64,000 bases of DNA from Xiphophorus maculatus (lineage: Eukaryota > Chordata > Actinopteri > Cyprinodontiformes > Poeciliidae): positions 17,917,594 through 17,981,593 of the forward strand of contig NC_036453.1 in NCBI RefSeq assembly GCF_002775205.1, given 5' to 3'. Of this stretch, positions 1-11,649 are shown piece by piece. Each line of letters opens with the position of its first letter. The first letter of the stretch is position 1. The position numbers and the translations under genes are program-made. Under the pieces are notes generated by a model. It saw only the letters and a list, made by a program, of their open reading frames with translations, had not been told where the DNA came from and did no database searches.

Positions 1-3000
1 GAATGGAAACGTGTCTCCTCCTGAGGTCCAGTACTTTGTGGGGAATGAAACTTCATATGAGTGTTACTCTGGATACACATTGAGAGGATCGTCCAAACGG
101 ATTTGCTTACCAAATGGGAAGTGGAGTGGCTCCACTCCAATCTGCAGCCGTGACTGTAAGTCTTGAGCAACATTTCATTGTTTTTTGCTTTGCTTTGTTT
201 TGCTTACTTTTTGGGTGCATAGAGATTTTTCATATGGGACAAACCCATGTGTAAGGAGTGAATTAAATGGGTTAAGAATCAGTATTTGAGACAGGATTAG
301 ACCTTATGATGTGATGACATCTGAAAACAAAGAAGAAGTCACCGTCCTTATTAATGCAGCTTTCAAACATGGTGCCAGCCAACAAGGATGATTAAGGTAG
401 AAAACATGTAGATAAATGTAATAGAGAGTACACTACACCAATACATTTCAGGAAATAAGACCTCAAACCTTTTTTTTCCTTTTAGAAATAACAGTCGAGA
501 ACTGAGTTTCATTTCTGTTTTTCCCCAGCCGGTTCTGCCTGTCCTGATCCTGGAGTCCCACCTGGAGCCTCTAGAGCAGGAAATATGTTTGGGATTGATG
601 ACAAAGTGAGATACACCTGCAATGGCGAACTGTTTTTGGTGGGCTCTAAGGAAAGAGTGTGTCTGGAGAACGGCCAGTGGACCGGGACAGAGCCAGCATG
701 CTACTGTAAGATTTGTTAATTTCATATTAATAGTTATTAATCAATATGTTCCTGAGGTACAGAGCTACTTTAAAATGAAGTCATCTTGATTAAATCGTCA
801 TGTGAATGACTGCGTGAATGACTGAATACAGTGTGAAGCGCTTTAGAGTCCGCTGAACTAAATAAACCGCTATTGACCTTTTGCATGTGACGTCACGCTC
901 TCCAGAACTCCGCCCACTCCACCATGGCTGCAGTCAAAATGCGCTCCTTTAAAACCAGTCTAAAAACAGACTGGTAGCCTCATATCGCTTCTATTTAGTT
1001 GATCTCACTTTAAGAAATGGTCACAGGGCCCTGCGCGGTCGGTTGCACAAACAGACAAGGACAGAAACCAAACATGTCATTTTATCTTATAACTTTTAAT
1101 GAGGAAAGATATGGCGACAACGGACAGCTGCTGTCAATAATAATGACTGTCAGCCCTCAGTGTAATCACAGATTGCATCGAACACTTTTTACAAGAAAAG
1201 AAGATTAACGTTCATATACTTTATAAGTAAGTATGATTAAAAAGATATCAACTATGGGGAAAGTATGCGTCTAACCATTAGTAACCATGGAGACAATGCC
1301 GCATCACGTAGCCTAGCATGTATTAAAAAAACCTGATTAGCATCTTGTCTTTTGTACATTTTTAAGGCTGCTCCACTGTAAGAGGAAACGCTTACCAAAC
1401 ATTTTATTTTTTTTGTCTGTACTTCTTTTGTTTAAGTCAACGAAACTCTTTTTTCTCCCTAGATCTTTAAATCTGCATTACTGAATTAAATTGTGTTTAA
1501 TTTTGCTGCTACTTCTTTCAGATAAGCACACCTTTGATACCCCACGCGAGGTTGCAGAATCATTTGGAGGTGCGATTAAAGGCACCCTCACCACTACACA
1601 ATCTCTTAGTAAGTTCCTGGACTTCATCTTATGACAATATTTGAAACTATAACTGCAATATATTAGAAACAAATGTCTTACTTTTGTTAAACATCACTAA
1701 GAGTGACATGACACATGGCATGACAAAAAGATATTTATTGCTAATTATTCCTGATTGCACATGTAAAACAACTGTATGAATGTGGCTCATTCATAAAACC
1801 TCTTGTTACTCAGATGATACCCAAGAAGGGAGATTAATCAGGATTTCAAAAAGTGGGACTCTCAACATCTACATAGGTGTGGACATTTCAGAAAGCATAG
1901 AAAAAGAAGATTTTGAGAAAGCAAGAGACGCTATCATAACTCTGATTAAAAAGGTAAGGACGTCTTTAAAGAAAAAAAAAAATATGTCAGTTATAATTTT
2001 AGGAGAGCAAACAAATGTGACAAAAACCCATGAGGAATATTCCTGTCTGAAATAAAAATAACCACGAGGATGCTGATACACAAAGTGAAAACCCACACGT
2101 AAACCTGGCAGTATTTATGACTTTAAAACATTTCTTCAGCAGCAGAATCATTTAAAAGATATTCTTTTGTCCTGCACAACTGCAGGCGTTCCAAATTCAC
2201 AAAATATTTACTGTACTTGCGTCGCCCCTTTTTAAAGTTGCAATGCAAAAATTGTCAGGGTGTTAGAATAAACTCACAAAGCATTTGTTCAGTCCACAAT
2301 AATGATCGGCAACATAAACTTTACTGTTCATTAAAAAAATTGGGCTAAAGACAGAGACATTTAGGTGTCATCAGCCGGTCATATTAAAAGTTTTATATTA
2401 TTTTCTAATGGAAAGGTCAACTGCTTTAGAGCCCCCTCTGCCTTACGATGCGCTGAGTGTGCAGAGACTCAGCAGCATAGTGCTTGGGCTGCAGTTATTC
2501 TATGATGGCTCTGCTGATTGCGGGTGGAGTTTAAGGGTCTGAGGATGCTCACAGGGTGAGACCACAGACTCCTGTTGATGGGTGCTGGCAATAAATTTGC
2601 TGAGCTCTTAAAGAAGGTTAGAAACGTAGCAGTTAGTGCTACTAGGTCTGGACATTTATTCAATCTATGAAATTAATCAAAAGACATGTTATAGCACAGA
2701 GTGGACAATTTTTACATGTAAATGAGAATTCGTCTTTCTAAAAATACTCAGTTGGGTCCGATTGTGTGTGAAGCTTTTATTCAGTGCTTCCACGCACTTA
2801 TAGGCTCATTTGACATACAGTCTCTTGTTCCCTTTGGCCGCCACAACAGCAGCCTATTAGAGGTAAATTTAATTATGAATTACAAATCATAATCTTGACT
2901 GATGTTCCTTGGCGCGAGGCCCTTGGCCCGTTGTCAAAGTCCGCTTCTGGAAAAGCACCCAGCTGATAAATGGATAGCTTTCTCTATAGGATAACAACCC

Positions 3001-5090
3001 TAAGCAATTTAAAGTATCAGGCGTGCTGGATTAACAAAGCATTTCACAGCAATTGTTCAAGTTAACTTGTGCTCGTAAAGATGTGTCCGACGTTTACACA
3101 GGACCGCCGCACCTCAACTGTTGTTGTTTTCCACAGATCGCCTCCTTCAGTGTGTCTCCAAACTACGAAATCGTCTTCTTCTCATCTGAAATATACAGGG
3201 TCGTCAACATCCTCGATTTTTTCAATGCCACAGTGGAACTTAATAAAGTAATAGAAGACCTGGAAAAGTTTAAAATAGAAAGTGAGTCTACCCCGAGCAC
3301 AAGATAATGGTTATAAAACGGTTTTAAATACCTACCTGGACTCTGATTTAACATCTGTGTTTTTGTGGCGTTTGGTTTAAAGACAAAATCACTGGAACAG
3401 ATTTGAACATGGTCTTCAAAACCTTTGAGAAACAGATGGCTTTTATAAAGCGACAAGCTGGAGATGAGGGATTCAAAGCTCATCGGCATGCCCTGATCCT
3501 TTTCACAGATGGTAACAAGCCTACATCACACATATTGCTTGCAAACACACATCAACCTTCCACAGTTTATTGATATCCTTTGTAACAAGTCTAAAAAAAA
3601 TCTTATTTCATATATTTCAGTACCTTTGGCTAAAGACATAAAACTCGGTTACTGGTTTCAGGATAGATTTAAAATGTTAATAATTTCCTTTTCCTTCAGT
3701 CTTTGATCAATGCAAAAAATAAATAAAATATCTATGCATTTAAGTTCCAGGGGACTACATTTCAAGCAAAAGAACTATATAAAAAAATGTATTGGAATAA
3801 ATTCTATTATTTTAAAACTTAGTCTCAGACAAGATCTCCGACAGAATGTTACGTTTTCTTGTCTTATTCAGATGTTTCTCATTTCTCTAGCCTCTAACCC
3901 TATTCTGAAAAATAATTGTGGCACCGGTGGTTTTATTTAAAAACATTATTATTTGACATCTGATTATGTTGCTGACATTTCTATGTTTCTTTTCTTGTTA
4001 CTTTGTAAATCCACAACAACATTAAAAGAAAATATGTTTTCACACTTATTTAGGGATATCAATAAACGTATATATATTTTTTTACATCTGAAACTTTTAC
4101 AAGCAAGACCTTTTCCACAGGTGCGTATAACATGGGTGGTTCTCCTGAGCCTACTGTTGCCAGAATAAAGAACACAGTCTATATGAATCACACTGCGGAG
4201 AACAATGTCGGCACAAGAGATGACTTTCTTGGTAAGTGTAATTTAGTTTTTATTTGACTGATTAACAACAAAATAGTGCCTAGTGTTCATGCGTTTCAAA
4301 ATCTTTAATAAATCCAAAACTGAAAAGTGTTGCTTGCATTTGTATTCAACCCCTCTTGAGTCAATACTTTCAACTTCTGACAGGTTTTCCTCAAAGATCG
4401 GTCTACATTTTGCTCCTTCCATCAGTCAAGCTTCTCAGTGTCTTCTAAAAAAAAAACCTTTCCATGTTGCTTCAAAAGATATGAAAAAAATTAAACCCAT
4501 ACATAATTCTCTTCAAAATTATGCACTAATGCATGTTTGTTCATTACACTGTTGTAAATACTGTATTATTGACCCAGGGAGGCTGAATTATATGTTTGAG
4601 CACTTTCTAGATATTCATTTGTAATAAAAAAAGAAGAATTTAAAACAGTGTACCACTTTCTACAATTTTACAATCATGCACTATTTTGAATTGGTGCGTA
4701 AAATCTCATGAAAATACATTTTCATGAGATTTTACATTTGTTGTAATTTGATCTAATTTAAAAATGTTAAAGGGGTATGAATACTTTTGCAGGGCTCTTT
4801 GCTATCTGCAATGTAAACGAAACACAAACTTACAAAGTAACACCGTTTTGCAGACATCTATATCTTCGCCATTGGGAGTGACATCTTTGACGACGACCTG
4901 CAGCCCCTCACTGTAGGAACCGGAGGAAATCATTACTTCAGGATGTCAAAAATCGTAGAATTAAAGGAGACCTTTGATTTAATTATTGGTGAGTCAACTT
5001 TGAAAAGGGAAAGTTGTTAAAAGCCTCTGTTTTTTTTTTTTTTCGTCAGCTGTGATGTGCGTGTGTTTGCGTGGGCGTGTGTGTGCGCGC

Positions 5091-5123
<33 letters not shown>

Positions 5124-6640
5124 CGTGTCTGTGTGCGTGTGCTGGTATAGTTCCCGTATTTCTTCATTTGGCATTAATTTAGCTCAGGGAGGTAAGTGAT
5201 CTTAAATGGGGCTCTGAATGGTTCTCTAGTTTCCCAAAGTAGTCAGGAAGAGAGCTGTTTTCTTCTGATGGGGATGGATGTGATGAAGCCCCTCAGTGGA
5301 CCTGAGTGGAGTCTTTTAATCTAATGCAACAGGCTCTATACTTGTTTTTTTATTTTTATTTCCTTTACAGTTTAAATATTTATTTTAAATTTCTAAATAC
5401 TGTCCCGTTTGTTTACCGTTTACGCTAACCATGTATTTGTTTGTTCTGCTTATTGCAGATGAAAGCGAAGTTGTAGGTATGTGTGGCCTGCACAGGGATT
5501 ATGAAACCACGGAAGATAAAGAAAGCAAAAGGAAAAGATACCCATGGTTGGCGTTTATTGTTAACACGGTGAATAATTCAGCAATTTAGTTAATTAATCA
5601 TACAGCAAAATAGCATTAAAATGCCATGAAATATATGTGTTGCAGCACCATTTATTTATGGTTCTGTTAGAGTTATGTTCCATCTTTATTTTAGCAAAAA
5701 GTCATGCTGGTTTAACAGCATACACTTTCTCCACTGCCTGTTCTGTACAACTTCAGGGACGAAAAGCAAAAACTTGCATCGGGTCGCTGGTGTCGCCGGA
5801 CTTTGTCCTGACTGCTGCTCATTGCTTCACCTTTGGTGATTTGCCAGCGAATATAGTAGTTGAAATTGAAGATGGACTGGGCAGCAAAGGTAAATATCAC
5901 TGACTTTCCTTCTCAATTTGACAAAACAAGCTTCCATTTTATCACCATTTAATATGCAGTTGCAGCCTTAGACATTTGTTATAGATTATTATACTGTCTT
6001 TGAACACAACATTGTAACTACATTTCGCCGACTATTTGAATCAGTCAGTATAATTAATCACGGCACATGCTTAATCTTTATTTATGCAGTGAAAACTGTG
6101 AAAAGTTTCACGCTGCACCCACTGTACAACATCACGGCCAAAGTCAAAGAAGGTGTGGCCGAGTTTTATGACTATGACTTGGCCATTATCCGACTGGAAG
6201 AACCAGTGAGGATCTCTGAATTTGTGAGGTATTTTCACATCTTTGTCTTTAAATAATATGGCTACAGTTAGACTTTTTTTTTTTTTAAATTGATGTAGCA
6301 ATTTTCACATTCCTGCTTCAAAAACCTGAATTTCTTTCAGACCAATATGCATACCCTGCACCCAGGAGACCAGCGACGCTCTCAACCTGGTTGGCGAGTC
6401 AACATGCAAGCAACAAGGTCTGGGGGTTTGGCTCCTGTGCTCTGCTATGCACACTTGAAATCAGGCGTAAACACTTTATGATTAGATGATAGCAATTTTA
6501 GTTAAATGGAGACATGCCTGCAGATGCATTTCAAGGCAACACCGCACTCACCCAGCTTCCTTGTGCTACATTATGGAAATCAAAAGAAGGGACTGAAAGG
6601 GAACTTTGTTTTTCTGAAGTGTAGCTTTCTTCTAAAAAAC

Positions 6641-6673
<33 letters not shown>

Positions 6674-7773
6674 AATTAGTCCAATGGCTCTTTAAAGATG
6701 GCACACGTTCTTTCCTTCTTTTTCTGAAAAAGTGTAGTCTCGTGGAGCAAGGCATTTTATAGATTCAGAAAATGTTTTATAGAGAAATCAATCAATCAAT
6801 CAAATTTTATTTGTATAGCACATTTCAGCAGCAAGGCATTTCAAAGTGCTTTACATCATATCAAACACAGAAACACAAGGCAACATGGAATCAATAATCA
6901 AAACACAGCATTAAGTCAAGTTCCATCAATAAATTTGTAATTGATTACATTTCAAATACAATTCTGAAGACTGTCAAGTTATGATTCGAGTCAAAGTGGA
7001 GGCCCCTTACAAATGATTGTGTTCTGAATTAACAGAGCAGGTCCTGTTAAAGAGTTACCGTGAGCAACTCGGTTTCCTAACAAGGAAGCACCCGCTGGTA
7101 GCAGAAAAAATCGTCCACGCCAAGCTTGGAGAAAACGTAAGTTTTATATAAATGAGACGCTTTGTTTGCCAACGTTATGTTTCTTTGATGCTTGAACGGT
7201 TTATTGCAGCGAGATTTGTGCATCAAAAAAGCTCTTTCGGCACCAGGAATCACCACAAAAAACGAAAGGGTTGCTGTGACCGATAACTTCTTGTGCACCG
7301 GTGGTCGGGTTGGGTACAGAGATCACATAGCATGCACAGGTGGGTATACTCTTATCTCCACGGATTATACTCTTATGGTGGTCCAGTTTGGTAACTCTGT
7401 CTGTGGAAAACTCTCGGGACAGGGGATTCTGGCGGCGCTGTGTTCAAGAACTTCAACCAGCGGACAATCCAGGTAAAGAGCCGTGTGCAGCAAATGTGTC
7501 AGAAAGTTATTTACCGTCATAAACATGGCGTAAAAAGAACAGGTCAATCAAAGTAATGACTGAGATGACAGATTTGTTTCTTCTTCACAGATTGGCGTGG
7601 TCAGCTGGGGAACACAGGCACTGTGCTCCTCCACGGGCGGACTGGTTGAGTCCAATGATGAGTCCAGAGATTTCCATATCAATCTGTTCAGAATGATCGA
7701 TTTTCTTTCTCAGAACCTTGGAGATGATAGTCAAGACTACACAGCACTGAAATTTCTGAAAAACGGAGCATAA
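1..7773 (+). CDS. cfb: Complement factor B/C2-like protease, copy 1 (5' end outside window)
   Basis: Secreted zymogen serine protease of the complement C3/C5 convertase. Visible exons: 1-155 (partial CCP2), 529-705 (CCP3), 1522-1608, 1814-1953, 3137-3281, 3383-3511, 4121-4231, 4854-4988, 5459-5568, 5757-5889, 6090-6228, 6341-6417, 7036-7136, 7210-7339, 7423-7472, 7591-7773. All have GT..AG borders and continuous phase. The VWA domain shows the MIDAS motif DISES and later FTDG. The trypsin-like domain shows TAAHC, DYDLAII and GDSGG, so the catalytic triad is intact. Against copy 2 it differs in T for K in exon 7 (giving an N-A-T sequon), K-I for R-N in exon 8, five extra codons in exon 9, T for M in exon 11 and K for T in exon 15. 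The signal peptide, CCP1 and start of CCP2 lie left of the window. Teleost Bf and C2 are hard to separate by eye; SGGAVF after the active serine is C2-like. Confidence 0.93.
840..1330 (+). pseudogene. Fossil THAP-like zinc-finger domain with promoter-like front, intron 4 of copy 1
   Basis: A short open frame at 1017-1208 begins [16 protein letters not shown] and continues PNMSFYLI. This resembles the start of a THAP domain (C2CH zinc finger: CAV-x-C-TNR followed by a PxxSFF-like core). It stops before the domain is complete. About 130 bp upstream are a CRE-like TGACGTCA and a Kozak-like ACCATGG. THAP domains occur in P-element-type transposases and in host genes. The homologous stretch is in intron 4 of copy 2. 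A decayed P-like element or THAP retrocopy is the best guess; the assignment rests on this short motif only. Confidence 0.45.
4330..4797. mobile_element. Tc1/mariner-like non-autonomous relic, intron 9 of copy 1
   Basis: The left end reads GCATTTGTATTCAACCCCT. The right end, reverse-complemented, reads GCAAAAGTATTCATACCCC. These are degenerate inverted termini of the kind common in fish Tc1-like MITEs. A nearly perfect hairpin with 18-bp arms and a 2-nt loop sits inside at 4698-4735. No transposase remains. Confidence 0.5.
5053..5142 (+). repeat. (GT/GC)n microsatellite, intron 10 of copy 1
   Basis: Alternating GTGTGCGC-type purine-pyrimidine tract. It has a slightly different length in copy 2 (22263-22353). 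Confidence 0.85.
6786..6960 (+). repeat. Dispersed teleost repeat with (CAAT)n start, intron 14 of copy 1
   Basis: (AATC)n is followed by a segment containing TTTTATTTGTATAGCACATT and a CAAAGTGCTTTACAT core, a layout seen very often in fish genomes. The same insertion is in copy 2, so it predates the duplication. I cannot assign a class with certainty. Confidence 0.55.
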
Positions 7774-7910
7774 CTGCACGCTATAATTGCATCATAACAT
7801 AAAATGTGCACTCAAGGCATTTTAAACTCACACATTTGCTCTCTTTTCAGACTTTGACCTTTTGGTTGTACCCCACATGACAGGCATTCAGTGTTTATGC
7901 AACCTTTGAA

Positions 7911-7916
7911 AATAAA
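7911..7916 (+). terminator. Poly(A) signal of factor B copy 1
   Basis: AATAAA lies 138 bp after the stop codon. The matching site in copy 2 is at 26077. Confidence 0.7.
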
Positions 7917-7951
7917 TGTTCCCTCTATTAACAAATGAATGAATGATTATG

Positions 7952-9001
7952 TATTGTTAAGGAATCATGGCTATTTTTGATGGTTTAATATAGTTAAGCT
8001 AATGCCATGTGTGTTTAAGTAGACCAACATTCCTTTGGACAAAAGCAGATGCAAGCAGGAGTTCACAGATAAACATTTTTCTGGCAAGGCTGTAACTTAG
8101 ATCAGCCATAAAACACAAAGCTCTTGAAAGGTTTTAAATTAGGAGGCCATAAAGAATATCTTCCCCGGCTCGCAGGTCAGAGGTCGGGGGTTTCTCAGGA
8201 GCTCAGAGTTGCATCTGGAGTTGATCACAACTTAGGAATCTTGGAAACACTGAGGTTTAATTTCTGATACACCTTCTTAATATTAATAGCAATAGTGTGT
8301 TAGATTAAAATATATTACCCAAGTTACAAGTACTAATCTAGTTAAATGGAATGTATTTGAAAATGTACTAACTATGACAATATCGGAAACCAAAAGGGAA
8401 TGGTTTGAATGTTATGTTTTACAGGATGAAAAAGACTTCTATCTCATTATTGTTTGTGATAAGGTAAAGATTCAAATCTTTGGAGAAGCTGACTGCAGAG
8501 GAGCAGGATAGGTTTTGTGAAAATAACTTATAATTTTAATAACTAAAATGACTCTTGATATTTGTCATTAAAACTCAGGGGAAGGTCTAAGTTTTTTCCA
8601 AGGTAGCTCTTGGTTGGTCAAAACAGAGGTACGCCCTATTTGCATATATTAACAAAGAGAAACGCCTTCACTAGAAAAGGGAATGCTCAATAATAAGAAT
8701 TCAGACAACTGCCCTGTTTTGCTTTTAAGCATCAGCTGTCTCCAAAGGCGCCTTTGTTCTTTTTCTTTTAATTCTTTTGTCTCAGGTAAAGAATGTACTT
8801 CTGTGTACTCTGAAGTTTTCTTGTTAAATTCATACGGTGTTTTCTATTGAATTAAACTCTGCATTTCTGTGACGTCATTGAGCTTCGCCGTTTCTTGCCG
8901 GCCGTGACGACATCTGCTCGAGACCCGGCGAACAGGAGGGAAAGCAGAGCCATGCTGTTTCCAAAACTTAAGCTAACCAAATAACTTTCCTTCCTTAATA
9001 G
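7952..9001. mobile_element. Copy-1-specific ~1.05-kb insertion, LTR-like
   Basis: Copy 2 joins GATTATG directly to TGTCCAT (around 26120), whereas copy 1 has about 1050 extra bp between them. The ends are roughly inverted (TTAAGGAA near the left, TTCCTTAA near the right). Inside are a TATA-like TTTGCATATATTAAC stretch near 8639 and an ATTAAA near 8852, reminiscent of a solo LTR. No clear target-site duplication and no coding capacity are visible. It could also be sequence lost from copy 2. Confidence 0.4.
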
Positions 9002-9290
9002 TGTCCATCAAATCAGGTTTTAATGTATGTTCTGCTGTTGATAATCTGGAAAATAACTATATCTTGGATTAAAGCTGTCATGGTATTTTACCTGTTGTCA
9101 TTTTGTTTATAGAAAGTTGGGCTTTCTCATTCTTTGCATCAAAAGGTAATTATTTTTTATCCTGCAGGATTTGCCGTAACTTTTTTTTCAGCTGAAAAAC
9201 AAACAAAACTAAAGTGATTATTTTTTTAAGCAAATAGTGAACATAGAGTCAGCACACAGCTTCATCTTTTTATTTTCATTCAGCAATCCA

Positions 9291-9327
9291 TTTAAAGCTA
9301 AATGGATTATTTCCATTTAGCTTTAAA
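9291..9327. repeat. Perfect inverted repeat, 15-bp arms
   Basis: TTTAAAGCTAAATGG and its exact reverse complement are separated by ATTATTT. The structure is also present downstream of copy 2 (about 26419-26455). Function unknown. Confidence 0.85.
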
Positions 9328-11649
9328 ATACTAAATGGGAACAGTCATCCATGAGTTTTTCATTTGAGTGTAAACCACACAGTGGCTCACATGCCCCAGA
9401 TGGCCTGCGGGAGATGGTGCTTTTTTCTTTTTTTAAATCAGGCATTGCACAAATCATGACTTTCCAAGACAAACTAACAAATAGACATCAGTTCCCACAA
9501 ATGACCAACCAAATCTGAGTCCTTGCATGACCCAACAGAAGCTCCACAGAAGAGTCAACAAGAGAAGCAGCCAACGTAGAGCAAAGGGACATGACCTGCA
9601 ACTTGCCAATGGTGACTCTGAGGATGATTAGGACATAAATATACAACACAGTTATTTGAGAAAGGTCTTATTGACTTAAGAAAATGTGTTTTTCTGTGGT
9701 GATCAGTCAAGATTCATTTTTATTAGAATCTTATTAAATTAAGGAAGACCCCGATCAATTAAAAAAAAAAACTCACCTTAATTTCCATAAATTGTTTGAA
9801 AGAATCTGGAACATTAGCTTTAGAATCTGATTTAGAAACAGATTTTGATGCATGATAGACCTGGGACTGTTTAAATCTTGAACAATCTCACCATTAAGGC
9901 GACTTAAAATCCTAAATAAAACAATTAAAAGAACTACTAAATGCTTTGTAAACAATATTCATATTTTGATAGCTATCTTAACATAGTAACAACCTAATAT
10001 TGTTTTTTTATACTGCTTTTGTTGTAGTTTGAGTTTAGATTTTTATCTTTGGCAGGAAGTTTATAAACATTTTATTCTTACAACTTGATTACTTAACAAC
10101 AGAGCTTTTACATTTATTTTCTCACTACATACAAATGATCAGACTGCTTATCTTTTATCTATGTGTAGAAAGGTACTTTGTATTATATGGCAGAACTTTC
10201 TAACAAATAGTTTCTCCATTCCAAATGAGCAGTTCTTAAATAATCCTCTTTTCCGAAATTGAAAATTGAAAAAGGAGCACTTTGAGGAATTGCTCCAGCC
10301 CTTAAAAGGTTTCATCCAAACTCTTTTATGGCTGCTCAGCTCTTGCTGATAAAGCTTTCCAGCTCGCTCCCCCCCACCGGGTCAGTGAGTCAAGCCCCAT
10401 TTCCAGCTCCTGGCGCAGACGTGCGCAATGCGGACACTCCATTTGGCCGTGTGCCACGGCCAGCTCATTTAAAAGATCCTGGCGGAAAATTGGCGCCTTG
10501 TTGTTTTACTGGACGCAACTTCCGCAAAGCTTCGTCATTTCCGCTAAAGCGACATTGTTCTGTGCGCTGTTGCCCTCTGTCGCAATAAAATAAAATAAAA
10601 TAAAATAAAATAAAATAAAATAAAATAAAATAAAATAAAATAAAATAAAATTTTTTTAAATTAAATTAAATTATAAATGTGTCATTTTCTCAAACTGACA
10701 AAATACGTTTATGAAGGGAAGATTAACTAAATTGCACTAATTAATCATCCTTCTCAAATAATATTTGGTTAGAATGAAAAACAAACACCAACGCAAGTAA
10801 TGGTAATAGTTTTTTAAAAGCCGATTTAAACCGTCTCATAACTCGGGTTGCATGGGATCTAGAGATTTCTCCACAAGATGGCGCTGGAGAAAAATCATAC
10901 AAGTCAAAAAGAAAATATTGAGAAAAATCTATGCATGAAAATTAAGCCTGTCACTGAAAAATCTTATTCATTAAATTCAAAAATATATTTTATTTTCCCT
11001 GTATTTCCATTGTCCAGGCTTTAGACATTTTTTTGACAATAAAATATCAACATAAAAAGATGAGGCTCTTTCTGAGAAGATATAAGGGTGCAGTGCTGTT
11101 CATACGTGTGTTGGCCTAAATCAACAAGTTAATCAACAAACTTCACTCAAATGTGCCTTCGTTTTTGGGAAATGATGAGGCAAATGTTTGTACTTTATTT
11201 CTGTTTCACAATGACTTTGTTTTTTTGTGCAACATGTGACCCTGTGGGTGGATAAACACAGTGGGGAAACCACAATTTTAAAGAGAAAGGAAAAGGTTAT
11301 GGCCTAATTTAGAGTGGTTCCAGAAAATTAAGGAGGAAATCCATAAGAAAGCTTGATTATTCCTAGTTATCTAAGCCATCTCGTTTTTTTTTAGTTTTTT
11401 TACGAGTTATCCTTTCTTTCTTCTTCGTATTTGGGCAGACATTTTAAACAAAGTACTCTAAACCGAAATGTTCTGGGGAAACACACATATTGATCTCCTT
11501 TTACTGCTCAAACAGGTAATAAGTAACAGACTAGTTTTTGTTTGTCCTTGTACCCCTCACCCCCACCTGAACCTTATCCACTCTGAAATAAATCAGATGT
11601 TCCTGCCATTTTATCACATTTCCAGTTTGTTCTCTCATTAGGCTGAAAC
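9328..11649. other. Intergenic region between the two factor B genes
   Basis: AT-rich sequence with no supported exon. It contains the duplication joint at 10474/10475 and the (AAATA)n tract. The 200-bp stretch before the copy 2 start codon is presumably its promoter and 5' UTR, but I recognise no specific element. Confidence 0.6.
10584..10650 (+). repeat. (AAATA)n pentanucleotide microsatellite
   Basis: About 13 uninterrupted copies of AAATA directly after the duplication joint region. Confidence 0.95.

Larger units (their letters stand above)
1..10474 (+). repeat. Tandem segmental duplication, unit 1 (right part)
   Basis: Position 1 corresponds to 16701, and near-identity continues through exons, introns and 3' flank until both copies diverge after the shared CATTTAAAA at 10474 and 27602. 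The same relics occur in both units (THAP-like fossil, Tc1-like relic, dispersed repeat), so they predate the duplication. Unit 1 begins outside the window. Confidence 0.9.

Noticed and set aside
363-725. Minus-strand 120-codon frame over CCP3 of copy 1 (and 16972-17424 in copy 2)
   Set aside because: Antisense to a well-supported CCP exon and its introns; no recognisable domain.
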